64,000 nt of DNA from Diabrotica undecimpunctata (GCF_040954645.1 NC_092803.1:10913230-10977229), one strand, 5' to 3'; shown: positions 53,368 through 64,000, counted from the stretch's first letter. Notes: generated by a model from the sequence alone, not told the origin. Numbers and translations: made by a program.

Positions 53368-53664
53368 ATGTACACGGGGCATTGTTTCCGTCGTTCTTCA
53401 GCTACTATGTTCGCAAATTCTGGAGCTGATCTAGTAAAAGTTAAACGTTTAGGTGGATGGAAATCGTCATCTGTTGCAGAATCTTACATTGAAGAGTCAA
53501 TACGCAATAAGATTGTTGTATCCAAGTGTATACTTGGCGCCCCAGAAAATCAATCCAGTACCTCGAATCAAGTGTTTAACCAAACGAGTACAAGTTGTGA
53601 TGCTCCAAAAATAGATATTTCTAATAATGTTAATTGTAAAATTTCAGTTGTTTTTAATCCTTAA
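53368..53664 (+). pseudogene. Tyrosine recombinase C-terminal domain (Crypton-like), partial
   Basis: The 98-aa frame opens with YTGHCFRRSSATMFANSGAD and continues LVKVKRLGGWKSSSVAESYI and EESIRNK. This contains the H-x-x-R, G-G-W and terminal Tyr landmarks of the catalytic C-terminus of tyrosine recombinases, in the form seen in insect Crypton-type and related proteins. The first catalytic Arg and the N-terminal half are absent. An upstream exon ending before about 53368 is possible but not seen. A polar tail of about 50 residues follows and stops at 53662-53664, with AATAAA about 27 bp later. Confidence 0.75.
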
Positions 53665-53726
53665 TGTGTTTGAATTTGTAAATTTTATTGAATAAAAAAA
53701 AGTTAAAACATTTTATATACTCTTGC

Positions 53727-53790
53727 TGTTAAAGTGTCACTTTATCTACCTTTGCGGTTAAAGTGATACTTTATCTACTCAAAACAGTTG
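53727..53790 (+). repeat. Two tandem 28-bp repeats
   Basis: CTGTTAAAGTGTCACTTTATCTACC and GCGGTTAAAGTGATACTTTATCTACT follow each other directly, 65 bp after the recombinase stop. A shorter ACACTTTAAC is nearby at about 53800. Confidence 0.75.
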
Positions 53791-53829
53791 TTATAGCAAC
53801 ACTTTAACATAAGCTATGGTAAAAAAATA

Positions 53830-54590
53830 TAAATTATAAATAACGATTCGTTTTTTAACCTTTTTTGTAGATTGAATACCTACTTCTTTTTATCTCAGAC
53901 ATTCTAATAATAAAGCTAATTTATAGTATTTTTATCTCTACGCTAATAAAACAAGTCTACCCATAATAGGCTTATTATTATTTTACCACAAATTACTTGT
54001 ACACAATACCACTCATTACCTCTATTCAAAGAATCCACTTTTTTCTTAAACAGATCTAATCAAGCCAGCATAGTTGTACGGCCTTGAACAAAAAAGTAAC
54101 GATAGGAGGGAGCTCAGCCTGGTCTCTTATAAAAGATAGTTACGCCTATTAACCAGCCTCCCATCACTCCACTTGATGTAAATAAACAATCATAGCAGCT
54201 CATAAAAAACTCGAGAAGTGATTATGTGATTATGTGTCGAGTTTAAATGCGAATGGGCGGCTGTGAGTCTAGGACGTGCAGACGTTTTTTTATAGAAGGT
54301 GGTTTTTTACTTAGGGTATATCAATTCCTTACAAATTTTCCAAATGCAGCAATTTTATTTTTAATATTTATTTTACCTATTGTAGATTTTTTAGGTTGAA
54401 GGACGATCAAATAACAACACAAACTTATTATTTAATTGCAGATTTATTGTACACGCCGCGAAGGCTTATTCAGTTATGATCGTTTTTAGTATCTACAATT
54501 TTTTATTTCCCCAGTTTTTCGCTGCTATTCTCTTACTTCTGCGTTTTATAAGTCTTCGTGTGTCTTGGGCCACTTTCTTTCTTTCTCTAG
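53830..54590. other. Interval without recognisable genes
   Basis: TATAAAAG at 54129 follows a GC-richer stretch, but no transcript or repeat partner is visible. Confidence 0.35.
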
Positions 54591-56440
54591 TCATCATCAT
54601 CACTGGCTCGACAACCCTTTTTGGGTCTTGGCCTGTTCCAGGATTCTTCTCCATTCTGATCTGTTTCGTGCTTTTTTTCTCCAGTTTTTTATTTTTAAGT
54701 TTGTTATATCATTTTCTATTTGATCTAAGTATCTCAGTTTCGGTCTTCCTCTTGTTCTTTTTCCTACTGGCATCTGTTTGAATATTTTGTTTGGTATTTC
54801 GCCTTCTTCCATTCTTTCTACATGTCCTATCCAACGCAGCTGTCCTATTTTAATGAATGTGATAATATCCGGATCCTGGTATATTTTGTATAGTTCAGAG
54901 TTGTATCGTCTTCGCCATATTCCGTTTTCTTTTGTGCCCTTATATATGTGTCGCAAGATTTTTCTTTCGAAGGTGGCTAACAACGTTTCCTCTCTTTTAG
55001 TGAGTGTCCAGGTTTCTGAGCCATATGTGAGTACCGGTCTTATTAGGGTTTTATATATTTGGCATTTTGTCTTTCTTGCGACGTTATCTGATCTTAGGTG
55101 TCTAATTAAGCCATGGTAACATTTATTTGCAATAAATATTCGCCTCTTCACTTCCTCCGTAACGTTATTATCAGACGTGACTAGGGATCCCAGGTATATA
55201 AAGTTTTTTACCCCCTCTATGTTGTATTCTCCTATTGTTATATTTTGTGGCTGCCTTATTTCTGCGTTTTTACTTACCTGTATATATTTTGTTTTGGTCT
55301 GATTGATTTTAAGACCACTATTTTGTGCAGCTCGTTCTATTTCGTTGTACGCCTCTATCATTTCTCTTCTTGATCTTGCGATTATGTCAACATCATCTGC
55401 AAATGCTAGTATTTGCACGCTTTTATTAATGATTGTTCCTCGTGTATTGACTGTTGTGTCCCTCAGTATTTTCTCGAGTACGATGTTGAACAAGATGCAT
55501 GATAGAGCGTCTCCCTGGCGTAGCCCCTTTTTCACATCTATTGTTTCCGTTAATTCATTTTATATCCGGATTCTACTTTCTACTTTTAGAGATTCTTTTA
55601 TCAGTTCTATTATTTGTGTTGGTATATTAAATTCTTTCATTGCCTTTATTAAGAATTCTCGGTTTATATTGTCATATGCGCTTTCAAAGTCTATGAAGAG
55701 ATGATGTGTTTCGATGTTATATTCACTTGTTTTTTCGAGGATCTGTCGCAGAACAAATATCTGGTCTATTGTTGACTTCTGTCTACAGAAGCCACTTTGG
55801 TATTTGCCAACTATTTTTTCAGCGTGTGGTCTAAGTCTTTCATAAATGACATTAGACATTATTTTGTATGCTGCATTCAGCAGCGTGATTCCACGGTAGT
55901 TTCCACATTCTAACTGATTTCCTTTTTAATGTAATGGTACAATAATACCGCTATTCCACTCCGTTGGTAGCTGTTTATTCGACCATATCTTTGTTATCAA
56001 TTCATGTATTGTTTTTTGTAGTGCGTCTCCTCCTTTCTTTAGTAACTCCGATGCTATTTGGTCCGATCCCGGTGCTTTATTGTTCTTTAATTTTTCTACT
56101 GCTGCTCTAATCTCGGCTATTGTTGGTGAAGTCTTTTCTCTGTTGTCTGCTTGGTCTAATGGTATGTCAGGGGTCGTCTCTCTCTGATCTCCTTCAAACT
56201 TTTCCGTAAAATGTTCTGTCCATCTACTTAGTATATCTTGCTGTTCTATCAATATATTACCTTCCTTATCTCTACACATCGTTGTTCTCGGTTTGAAGTC
56301 TTTTCTGCTTTTGTTTAGTCTCTGATAAAATTTTCTTGTCTCTGTTGATTTACTTAGTTCTTGTAGTTCTTGAAGTTCTTTGTTCATATATTCTCTCTTT
56401 TTTCTAGTACTTCATTATATAATCGCATATATTACTGCTT
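54591..56440 (-). pseudogene. RTE-like LINE (ATG-tail group), long copy with two in-frame stops
   Basis: One minus-strand frame spans 56387 to 54600 (about 595 codons) with only two stops, TAA at about 55925 and TAA at about 55558. The linker NKSRKDFKPRTTMCRDKEGN is followed by EKLKNNKAPGSDQIASELLK, NYRGITLLNAAYKIMSNVIY, GKYQSGFCRQKSTIDQIFVL, LFIDFESAYDNINREF (motif A), KKGLRQGDALSCILFNIVLE (motif B) and ILAFADDVDIIAR (motif C, FADD). Then come NFIYLGSLVTS, TYGSETWTLTKREE and RTRGRPKLRYLDQIENDI. A CATCATCATCAC tail stands at 54594. A frameshift near 56395 hides further linker upstream, and the endonuclease is gone. It is the same tail type and C-terminal pattern as the copy at 4.8 kb. Confidence 0.88.
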
Positions 56441-56444
56441 TATC

Positions 56445-56585
56445 GCCTGGTCAACAGACGTGACCTAGCGATTTAATTCTACTTTGATTTATTTTGGTCA
56501 CGATATCTTCTATCAGTACTTTCTTAATCTCTGCATTTGTTCTGCTTCTATATTCATTTTGATCTGTTTTCTCTGATCTCAGTAT
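56445..56585 (-). pseudogene. RTE-like C-terminal fragment
   Basis: The minus strand reads EYRSRTNAEIKKVLIEDIVT and KINQSRIKSLGHV. This is the segment before and including the R-x-x-W/S-x-G-H-V motif of RTE C-terminal domains. It abuts the 5' end of the preceding LINE, so that LINE may have inserted into this older fragment. Confidence 0.55.
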
Positions 56586-56599
56586 GGTCCTTCAAAACT

Positions 56600-57260
56600 A
56601 CAAATTGGTCAACATATGGCATCAACTTTAATGGCAACAAGTTAAACCACCTCTGATTCTCTATCGCGACATCATGATTATAGCAAGCACATTCGATGAA
56701 TTACAAATTATGATGAAGGAACTCCCAAAAATGAATAAGAAGAAAAAAACAAAAACAATGACCAACGCAGACCATCTCAGACATATAACTATAAACGGCA
56801 ATGAGAAAGTCCAGGAATATATCTACCTATGCCAAATTATGAAACTCCACTAAGAAAATTAAAGTGCGGAAGTCACTAAAAGAGCCACACTGGCTTGGAC
56901 AGGATTTGAAAAACTTAGTTGGATAATGAAAAACCACAAAATAGCTCACGGTTTAAGGAGCAAAGGGTTCATTAAATGCATCCTTCTTATCACGGCATAT
57001 GGATGTCAAACCTGGACCCTAACCAAGACAAATATGAATAAACTAGCTACAATAGAGAGGGCAATGGACAGAGCAATGTTAGGTATACGACTGACAGATA
57101 AAAAGAGGATTGACTGGGTAAGATAAAAAAACAAAAGTTGTGGATATTACAACAAAAATTGCCAAACTCAAATGAAGCTTCGCAGGTGAACGCTGCTAGA
57201 GAAAAAGACCAACGTTAGAACACTACAATACCACATTGGAGACCTTACACATTTAAAAAC
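56600..57260 (+). pseudogene. RTE (BovB-like) LINE C-terminal half
   Basis: The plus strand reads LNHLRFSIDIMIIASTFDEL, where FADD of relatives has become a damaged form. It continues with TKTMTNADHLRHITINGNEK, VQEYIYLCQIMKLH, RATLAWTGFEKLSWIMKNHK, LRSKGFIKCILLITAYGCQT, WTLTKTNMNKLATIERAMDR and AMLGIRLTDKKRIDWVR. The last part to 57260 is decayed. This pattern is the one I know from BovB-type RTE elements (family knowledge). It is a separate lineage from the other RTE copies here. Confidence 0.75.
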
Positions 57261-57299
57261 TAAAAACTGACGAATAGTCACAGCTCTTTTTTAGACATT

Positions 57300-57568
57300 A
57301 ACGTAGTGTTTCGGTAGGTTTCAATTTTTCCTTTTAATTGCATATGCCGCGCATTCAAGTACGATATGTTGTACACTTAAACTATTAAAAAACTTATCAC
57401 ACATTGGATTAACACTTCCAGTCTGTTTATTAAAGTTTGGTCTTTCCTGTGGCTACACTTCTTCTTCCATCTTCTAATTGTTGTTTCTTTTATATCTCCT
57501 AGTGTTTGTTGTAACATTTTTTTCATTTTTTGGTTTAATCTGAGTCTCATTGTATTCCCTTTATCTTT
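57300..57568 (-). pseudogene. R1/I-type LINE C-terminal RNase H/zinc-knuckle fragment
   Basis: The minus strand gives TIRRWKKKCSHRKDQTLINR and, after a frameshift, SVNPMCDKFFNSLSVQHIVL with ECAAYAIKRKN. This matches the C-terminal C-x-x-C...H...C finger (usually LTVEHILLECPxY) of R1/I-group LINEs. It is interrupted at 57570 by the Tc1 element. Upstream coding may continue at 59734-59800 (YCRKLFEILRINRN). Confidence 0.5.
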
Positions 57569-57570
57569 TA

Positions 57571-59731
57571 CAGTCTGGGCCAAAATTAACTGACCACCTT
57601 AAAAATGGGTAATTTTTGATGTCTTATATCTCCTAAACCTGTTGTCCGATTTAAGTGATTTTTTAATATGTTATAGCCTTATTCCTTGACAATATCGTTA
57701 TAATAATATGGTTTCTAAACAGGTAAATTTTCATTGTATACCGGGTGTACGAATTAAACTGTGTTTTTTCTTAAAGTTTGCATCACTCTGTGGAATATTC
57801 TAGTATTTATAAAATATTGAAATTAAAACCTAACTATAGCCTCATGTTTTCTCAACATTTTGTTTGTTGATTTATTCGCTTATGTTGGATAATACAAAAG
57901 TTAGGTAGTTTAACAACTAGCCATGTTTTTCATCAATACAGACGATTTAACTCACCAGCAAAATTAACCCCACCATTTTTATTAGTATTTTGTTTACATT
58001 ACCTGTGACAGTTTGTTTCCTAAATTTGTGTCATCGAAGAATTTTTGACATATAGTCATTGTACGACATTGTTGCAAATCTGTTTTCATGTTAATAACAA
58101 TTCTTAAACAATTTGTAATTAAAATTAAATTTATAATTAATCATTATGAGCGAATATTGTTAAAGTTGAAATTTTAGTGCTTATTTATTGTTTGTGATTT
58201 TAAAAATGCCAGTCGTTCCAACTGATGCTGCTAGGGCAGTGGCTTTAGTTGATGCTGGTTACAGTCAACGTCATATCGCTGGTATACTCGATGTACCCAG
58301 AACTACGGTACAAGATACCATCAGACGATTTCGGGAGACAGGATCGTACAACCGCAGGCCAGGTCAAGGCCGAAAACGATGCACTTTAGTTCGAGATGAC
58401 CGCTTCATTGTCACTAAAGTATTGAGAAATCGATTTTGCTGTTGAAGCTCGTAGGTCTCTTCTTAAGGTGAGAAACGTTAGTGTGAGTAGACAAACGATT
58501 AGAAGAAGACTATCAAAAATAAACTTGATTGCTTTTCGTCCAACTCGCGCACCACAACTGCTCCCACAATACCGTAGTGCTAGACTTCATTTCGCGCGAG
58601 AATATGCTAACTGGACTATGGCGGAATGGAAGAATATACTGTTCTCAGATGAGAGCAGAATAGCCCTAAAAGGTCCAGATGGACGCCAACGTATCTATGG
58701 GCGTCAAAATAAAAGGTTTGCTGCATACGCTATAACCGAAACAACGGCTTACCGAGGAGGGTCAATAATGATTTGGGGAGGTATTTCTTACGAAGCGCGT
58801 ACTGATCTTGTTGTGTTCGGTAGAGGCAGTATGAATGCCCAAGTATACGTGCAAGAAGTTCTCCAAGACCATGTCATGCCTTTTGCACCATTCATTGGTG
58901 ATAACTTCAGACTAATGCATGACAATGCACGTTGCCATACAGCAAGATCTACCCGTGAGTACCTTAATGAGGTCGGGATTCAAGTTCTACTATGGCCAGC
59001 ACACAGTCCCGATCTTAACCCAATTGAGCATATCTGGGACAACCTCAAAAGACGGGTAAGAGCAAGAGTACCAGCCCCTGCATCCTTTGAAGAGCTGAAG
59101 ACAGCTGCGGTAAAGGAGTGACACAATATCCCCCGATCTGATATCCACGATATCATGAATGGATTGCCAACCCGGCTCCAAGAAGTCCTAAGGGCTAGAG
59201 GCGGCAACACCCATTATTGATACCCAATTTGTTTTCAATTAGACTTTGATTTCCAAAATATTGTTAATTTGAATTTTCTTCTAAGATTTTATTTATTGGA
59301 TTTTTACTGTGACAAATGCCTCTTTAAAAAGATTATTTTTTTTCTTCCGCGGAGATAAAAATTGATAAAAAACATGTCTAGTTGTTAAAGCACCTAACTT
59401 TTGTATTAGTCAACATAAGCGAATCAATCAACAAACAAAATGTTAAGAAAGCATGACGCTATAGTTACGATTTAATTTCAGTATTCTACAAACGCTAAAA
59501 TATTCCACAGGGTGATGAAAACTTTAAGAAAAAAAAAACACAGTTGGATTCGTACACCCGGTATACAATGAAAATTTACCTGTTTAGCAACAATATTATT
59601 ATAAAGATATTGTCAAGAAATAAGGCTATAAAATATTAAAAAAATCACTTAAATCAGACAACAGGTTTGGAGATATAAGAAATCAAAAATTACCCATTTT
59701 TAAGGTGGCCTGTTAATTTTGGCCCAGAGTG
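57571..59731 (+). mobile_element. Tc1-type transposon with about 370-bp terminal inverted repeats
   Basis: The element starts CAGTCTGGGCCAAAATTAAC and ends GTTAATTTTGGCCCAGAGTG, flanked by TA on both sides (57569-57570, 59732-59733). The inverted arms run about 57571-57938 and 59360-59731 with scattered differences; they share ACCGGGTGTACGAATT-type and AAGCGAATMAATCAACAAAC-type segments. Long arms are known in a minority of Tc1 elements. It lies in a LINE remnant. Confidence 0.93.
58206..59220 (+). pseudogene. Tc1 transposase, DD34E, near-intact
   Basis: Cut-and-paste transposase inserting at TA. The start is ATG 58206 (MPVVPTDAARAVALVDAGYS). A paired-type helix-turn-helix DNA-binding domain (SQRHIAGILDVPRTTVQDTI) is followed by the basic GQGRKR linker. 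After a single frameshift near 58440 the second helix-turn-helix follows (VSVSRQTIRRRL). The catalytic domain has ILFSDESRIAL (Asp), GGSIMIWGGIS, RLMHDNARCHTA (Asp) and SPDLNPIEHIWDNLKRR (Glu). Exactly 34 residues separate the second Asp from the Glu, the Tc1 signature. A TGA at 59119-59121 replaces what is usually Trp in this position. The C-terminus ends at 59218-59220. Total length is about 337 codons, normal for the family. Confidence 0.92.
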
Positions 59732-59769
59732 TATTTCTATTAATTCTAAGAATTTCAAAAAGCTTTCTA

Positions 59770-60290
59770 CAGTATATATTCAGTGAAAATATGTTTCACC
59801 ATGCTTACAAAGCTGAATTGACTCCAGAACTAAAGTCTAATGAACTTGTACAGCAAAGAGATTTAGTTGAATAGATGCTTGAACAACAACAATCGGATGC
59901 TGATCTTTCGAGCAAAATTATTTTAAGTTATGAAGCATTTTTTAACCTTAATGGCTTTTTTAATCGTCAGAATTGCCGCATTTGGGGTTCTGACAACCTA
60001 CATATAAATGTCAAAAAAAATGCATCGACAGTGAATCACTGTTTGGTAGAGGCATCATTGTATCATAGTTCTTTGAAAACGAGACTCCTTAAGTAGTTAT
60101 TGTTACTGGCGCTCGATATTACAACATGATAGCAGATTTGTTTGATATTGAGACATTTGATGAGCCATTCCTTGGTTGTGAACTCTCTCATTTCGGTGAT
60201 CATAATTAGCTCCCTGGATCATATGATTTAACACCATTAGATTTCTTTTTGTTATGCATTGTAAAAAAGGGGTTTTCTATTCAGTTTAAA
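59770..60290 (+). pseudogene. mariner/Tc-like transposase remnant
   Basis: The plus strand reads AELTPELKSNELVQQRDLVE and then MLEQQQSDADLSSKIILSYE, where relatives have FSDEAHF; the first catalytic Asp is now Tyr. It continues with FFNLNGFFNRQNCRIWGSDN, ARYYNMIADLF and finally LPGSYDLTPLDFFLL near 60215. The last is the third acidic site (Asp present). The segment with the second Asp is deleted. The NRQNCRIWG and CDLTPLDFFLWG-type motifs mark a mariner-like family common in insects. Confidence 0.7.
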
Positions 60291-60670
60291 TCTTGCGTAA
60301 ATTTTAGTAGGTACACCTATTTTAGAAAATTTTAGAATTACAGATATAGAAATACAAAAACAGCACTTTAGTACCAGTGTACAAAAATAAACGGATGTTC
60401 TGACCTATCTACATGAAACTAACATATTCTTAATATTTATGAACTTTCATTTATGATTTTAAACCACATAATCCCCCTGTATTAACGAATCTAGCAGTCA
60501 AACAGTGTACCTCGTTTTAGGGTTATTGACGCCACTTTTATTGGTTTATAATAATGTAGTAGTACCGTAGTAAAAGTTTAAAAAAAAATTTAATAGATTG
60601 TTGGACACTTCAGACTAGTTTGGTATTAATTTACAATGTGGTTAATGGTATGATGATGAGGTGATTATTC

Positions 60671-60696
60671 GATATATATATATATATATATATCCA

Positions 60697-60741
<45 letters not shown>
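60671..60741. repeat. (TA)n microsatellite, left of an RTE fragment
   Basis: About 70 bp of TA repeats with one CCAG interruption near 60694. Confidence 0.95.
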
Positions 60742-60743
<2 letters not shown>

Positions 60744-61115
60744 AGAGAAAAATTCTTAGAAAGATTTTTGGGGCCGTAAATGAAAATGGGCTATGGCGTC
60801 GAAGATACAACTTTGAACCGTATCAGTTATACACCGATCCAGATATTGTGAAATTCGTTAAAGTGCAGAGACTTAGATGGGTTGGACACATTGCTAGGAT
60901 GTCAGATCACGAATACACGAAGAGATTAACATTTTCAAAACCAGAGGGCACAAGAAGCAGAGGACGACCACGAATGAGATGGATTGATGATGTGGAAGAA
61001 GACCTACAGATTCTAGGGGTTAGAAGATGGAGGGAAGTTGCCAGGAATCGACAGGAGTGGCGACTTCTTTGTGAGCAGGCCAAGATCCACAACGGATTGT
61101 CGAGCCACTTATGAT
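60742..61115 (+). pseudogene. RTE-like LINE 3' fragment inserted in a (TA)n tract
   Basis: An unbroken frame from about 60745 to the stop at 61111-61113 reads RKILRKIFGAVNENGLWRRR, KFVKVQRLRWVGHIARMSDH, RSRGRPRMRWIDDVEEDLQI and RNRQEWRLLCEQAKIHNGLS. This is only the last 120 or so residues of the RT C-terminal domain. The tail GATGATATATATA merges with the microsatellite. The open frame suggests a recent, strongly 5'-truncated insertion. Confidence 0.85.

Positions 61116-61197
<82 letters not shown>
61116..61197. repeat. (TA)n microsatellite, right of the RTE fragment
   Basis: About 80 bp of TA repeats. Together with the left tract it probably was one microsatellite before the LINE inserted. 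Confidence 0.95.
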
Positions 61198-61201
<4 letters not shown>

Positions 61202-61869
61202 ATATAAAAATCTCTTTTCCTTTCTAGATGCCATTTTTTTTAAAGCGCCGGCGATGATAACTAGTAATTAATATTTGTCGTAGGATAAACGAGTTAGAGA
61301 TTTCCGTTTTTCTTGTTCAATTATATTTAATGTTTATTTAATATTTTGAATTTCAACTAGTTTCCCTTTTATTAATTACCGCTGTTTATATTCCACATTA
61401 TGTGTTCCAACTATACTGTTTTTTTTTTAATTTTTATTGTTATGTAAATGTATTATACATTTTAAAAACTTACAACTTTGTTATATTTTTCTTTTTTAAT
61501 TTCAACGTTTTACAGATTCACGAAAGCCAGAACCACATATAGCATTTGAATGTTATGTTGCTCTATCGAATAAGTTTCATATTCAAGAAGATCTAGTTCG
61601 TGGTTATAAATTCTAGGTGGGGAAGTAATAGGCGCGTCATCTTCTACTTATCTAATCAGCCAAGAACATACTTCTTTGAAAATAGGCCTCCCCTTCATTT
61701 TTGTAGAGTTCTCTATCTTGTACACTTTGCATCCATCTTTGCACTTTTCACTTTTATCCTTAGTAAATTTCCAATTTTGACAGTTGTATATAAGAACAGG
61801 TAGTACACACTAATTAAGAACCCCCGATTTTAAGCACTGGAACTTATTTCTCCTTTATGTTTTAACATC
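61198..61869. other. AT-rich interval without recognisable genes
   Basis: Nothing recognised on either strand. Confidence 0.4.
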
Positions 61870-62300
61870 TACACGGTAATGTCATCTTTGCCAGATTTTT
61901 TGTTATTCCTCATTTCTTGAAATGCTGTTTCAATTTCAAACTAATTGATTTTGGGTTGTAGATCTGAAGTAAATATTGTTTATTTTTAATTTTAATCGCT
62001 GGAGGATTTCGGCTGATGCTTTTTGTCTGGAATCATAGAGACTCGAGTAATATTCTTCTGTTATTTGTATGATATATTTTGTGTTGTGTTCTTATATACC
62101 ATATTTGTTATTTACACTATTCATTTGTGTCTGTCCTAGTTGTATATTTAAGCATTTTATATTCTTATTTTGTTCTATTATTTTCTCAATTTTTTCGTCT
62201 TGTTTCCTTTTTTGTTTCTTTAATATATTTCTTAATACTTTTGTATATTTCTTTATATTCTATAGTTTGTCATTTTCCTTGTTCTAAGAGAGACTTTCTC
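61870..62300 (-). pseudogene. LINE linker and RT start, very decayed
   Basis: The minus strand reads IQITEEYYSSLYDSRQKASA near 62070, LQPKIN near 61960 and FEIETAFQEMRNNKKSGKDD near 61890. This is the usual sequence just before and at the start of the RT in RTE-type LINEs. Upstream to about 62300 only basic, Lys-rich linker-like sequence is visible. The rest of the RT is absent. Confidence 0.5.
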
Positions 62301-64000
62301 TTATTCACCAAACTTTTAGTTTTTCGGGATATGTAGGATTCTATCTTTAATTTAGTGAGTGCTATTTCGTTTCCTACTTTCATTAACGTATCAGTGTCCA
62401 AACAATCACGCGACTGCAAGTGGGGGGCTAGCCTTCTCGAACAAGTCTATGATCGCTATCTGTAGAAAAACGATTTAGCACAGTCACGTCTTTATTTGAT
62501 GACAAATTTCTTTTGAAAAAAAAAATTTCTTCCTGTTCTAAGTAGTTTATCAGTAGGTTAAGTCTGTGATTTCTTTTTTAATATCCATACTCTCTCAGTT
62601 CGAATGAAAGAAGAATGTGAGAACGTCATCTACTGAGACGAAAACCTCAGGGTTTGTGAGTTCGAAACCAGATATAGGTAAATTTTTATTAAGAAAACGT
62701 GCTACAATAAGCATTATTATAGACTCGCGTGAGTTTACACGTTGTATAATAGACTCTCCTTGTCGAGTAAATAAACTCTTCAACTATTTCGTGTCATTAA
62801 TTTCGTAACGATCGCCTCGTTTGAAAAAAAAAATTCTTAAATTTGTCAGAACGGCACTCTTCCGAAGTATCGCGGTCGTTGTATTATAACAAGCAACTCT
62901 GTAAAGAGAATGTAGTCGAGTTTACTTAGTAACAAGGCATTTACATCCGTATACTACTTTTACTACAAAAAATTGATTATCTTTATATAAATAGGTATAT
63001 ATTATAATATAATAGGTAAAGACTGTGTTAATATCTCCTGTTGCAATTAATTTAATCAAAGGTGCTAGTTAATTTATGAACGATAACCAATATATACGCA
63101 TTTATGCTTTTAATTGAAGGTTTTTGTGATTATTATAGACATCTACAAACGGTATATTTTTCCAAACAATAAAAAACAATAAATATGTTTTGTAAACTAA
63201 ACTACGTGGCGTTGACGTAAAACTGTTTGAGTTTCAAATAGTACTGATCTATTGTGATTTTGGTGACGGGAGTAGAAACGCTACGGTATTTGGAAAAATT
63301 CAATTAAAAAAGAATGTGAAACTGTATAAAGGAATGTCGACCTGTAGTAATTTTCAATGGAAGCTCTTTGCATATTTCGATCATCATATAGGTATAGCTC
63401 TTTTGTTATAAAATATTATTTTAATAATTAATTATTGTTAATATTTTCCAATATTCCAAAAAATATATTTTATATATCGCATTTAATTGACTGATATCTC
63501 TATATTTTTTGCAATTGGTAGTGTCACATTTTTCACCAATGATAAAACCTGTTCCGTTTTCACCTTCCGTATTTTAACTGTAGTTTCTTAAAGGTCTGAA
63601 GATGCTGTAAAAGTTTATAAACATATAAACCTATTACAGATTGTGAGGATAAAATTTATTTCCCCAACATTCATGTTCGTAACCAATTAGGATGAACCCC
63701 GGCTATATTCTTAGAGAGCTCCTGGAGATATTTCAGTACATATAGTACAATACACTGATTAGTTTACTCTTTCTTGGATATAAAAATGGGAGTTTGGCTT
63801 TTTGTAGCCATTTCGAATTTTTGTTTAAATTAGGTTAAACAAAATGAAACGACTTGTAATAACAAAGGTGGTAAGGTGGTAGAGATTACCAAAAACGGAG
63901 GTTAATCTTCTTCTTGCTGTCCGTTCGTCTTATTTTGGATGAGTTTTAGGCAGTTGGACAGAAGAGCTTTTCTATAAAGGTTAGGTGGTTAATTAAAACC
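62301..64000. other. AT-rich interval without recognisable genes
   Basis: No family motif was found. CTTCTTCTTGCTGTCC at 63907 resembles a minus-strand LINE tail, but the adjoining sequence runs off the window. Confidence 0.4.

Noticed and set aside
54476..54781. 101-aa hydrophobic frame that looks like membrane segments
   Set aside because: Hydrophobicity comes from T-rich antisense of a LINE C-terminal domain; not a membrane protein.
62069..62336. Phe/Ser/Cys-rich frames resembling transmembrane proteins
   Set aside because: T-rich antisense of Lys-rich LINE linker sequence; no consistent topology or relatives.
63905..64000. Possible LINE 3' tail (CTTCTTCTTGC) at the window end
   Set aside because: Too little sequence remains, and no C-terminal RT motif follows in the visible part.

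Overview
This 64 kb window is AT-rich eukaryotic DNA made almost entirely of transposable elements. I found no convincing host gene, no tRNA or rRNA, no CRISPR array and no bacterial gene organisation. The mix points to an insect genome: RTE-like and CR1/Jockey-like LINEs with short tandem-repeat tails, several piggyBac lineages, Tc1/mariner, hAT and Harbinger elements, a tyrosine-recombinase fragment, short introns with GTAAGT donors, and long (TA)n tracts. A beetle is plausible but is not proven by anything in the sequence.

Layout. 0-6 kb: a decayed IS630/Tc1-type transposase with very wide DD..E spacing, a piggyBac zinc-finger remnant between two 110-bp repeats, and a spliced transposase-like gene split by an RTE LINE. 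6-12.4 kb: an RTE LINE carrying a 236-bp insert, then a nearly complete piggyBac (TTAA sites, terminal repeats, all three catalytic Asp) inside a CR1/Jockey LINE remnant. 12.4-20 kb: (TA)n, two decayed same-strand copies of an unnamed repeat-borne protein, and another LINE. 20-22.5 kb: a tandem array of stem-loops whose stems vary in a compensatory way, then a 0.45-kb foldback element. 22.5-33 kb: RTE and CR1 LINE pieces and a Harbinger-type deletion derivative precisely inserted in a LINE. 33-37 kb: a mariner remnant, a full-length but frameshifted piggyBac, and an RTE copy with one unbroken 505-aa frame and a 10-bp target duplication. 37.7-40.9 kb: a hAT element with a perfect 8-bp duplication and an internal Tc1 fragment. 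41-46 kb: an RTE LINE with a 12-bp duplication, a LINE ORF1 remnant, and two oppositely oriented piggyBac relics. 46-54 kb: more LINE and piggyBac relics, a structured promoter-like repeat, and a palindrome beside a tyrosine-recombinase domain. 54-64 kb: RTE copies, a near-intact Tc1 element with about 370-bp terminal repeats, and AT-rich filler.

The genes do not form a pathway; each encodes, or once encoded, machinery for its own mobility. Nesting gives relative ages: the piggyBac is younger than its host CR1 LINE, the Harbinger derivative is younger than its LINE, and the RTE copy at 35 kb is probably the youngest insertion. The items most likely to be undescribed are the covarying hairpin array near 20.5-21.1 kb, the foldback family, the recombinase-plus-palindrome locus near 53.2 kb, and the paired structured promoter repeats.
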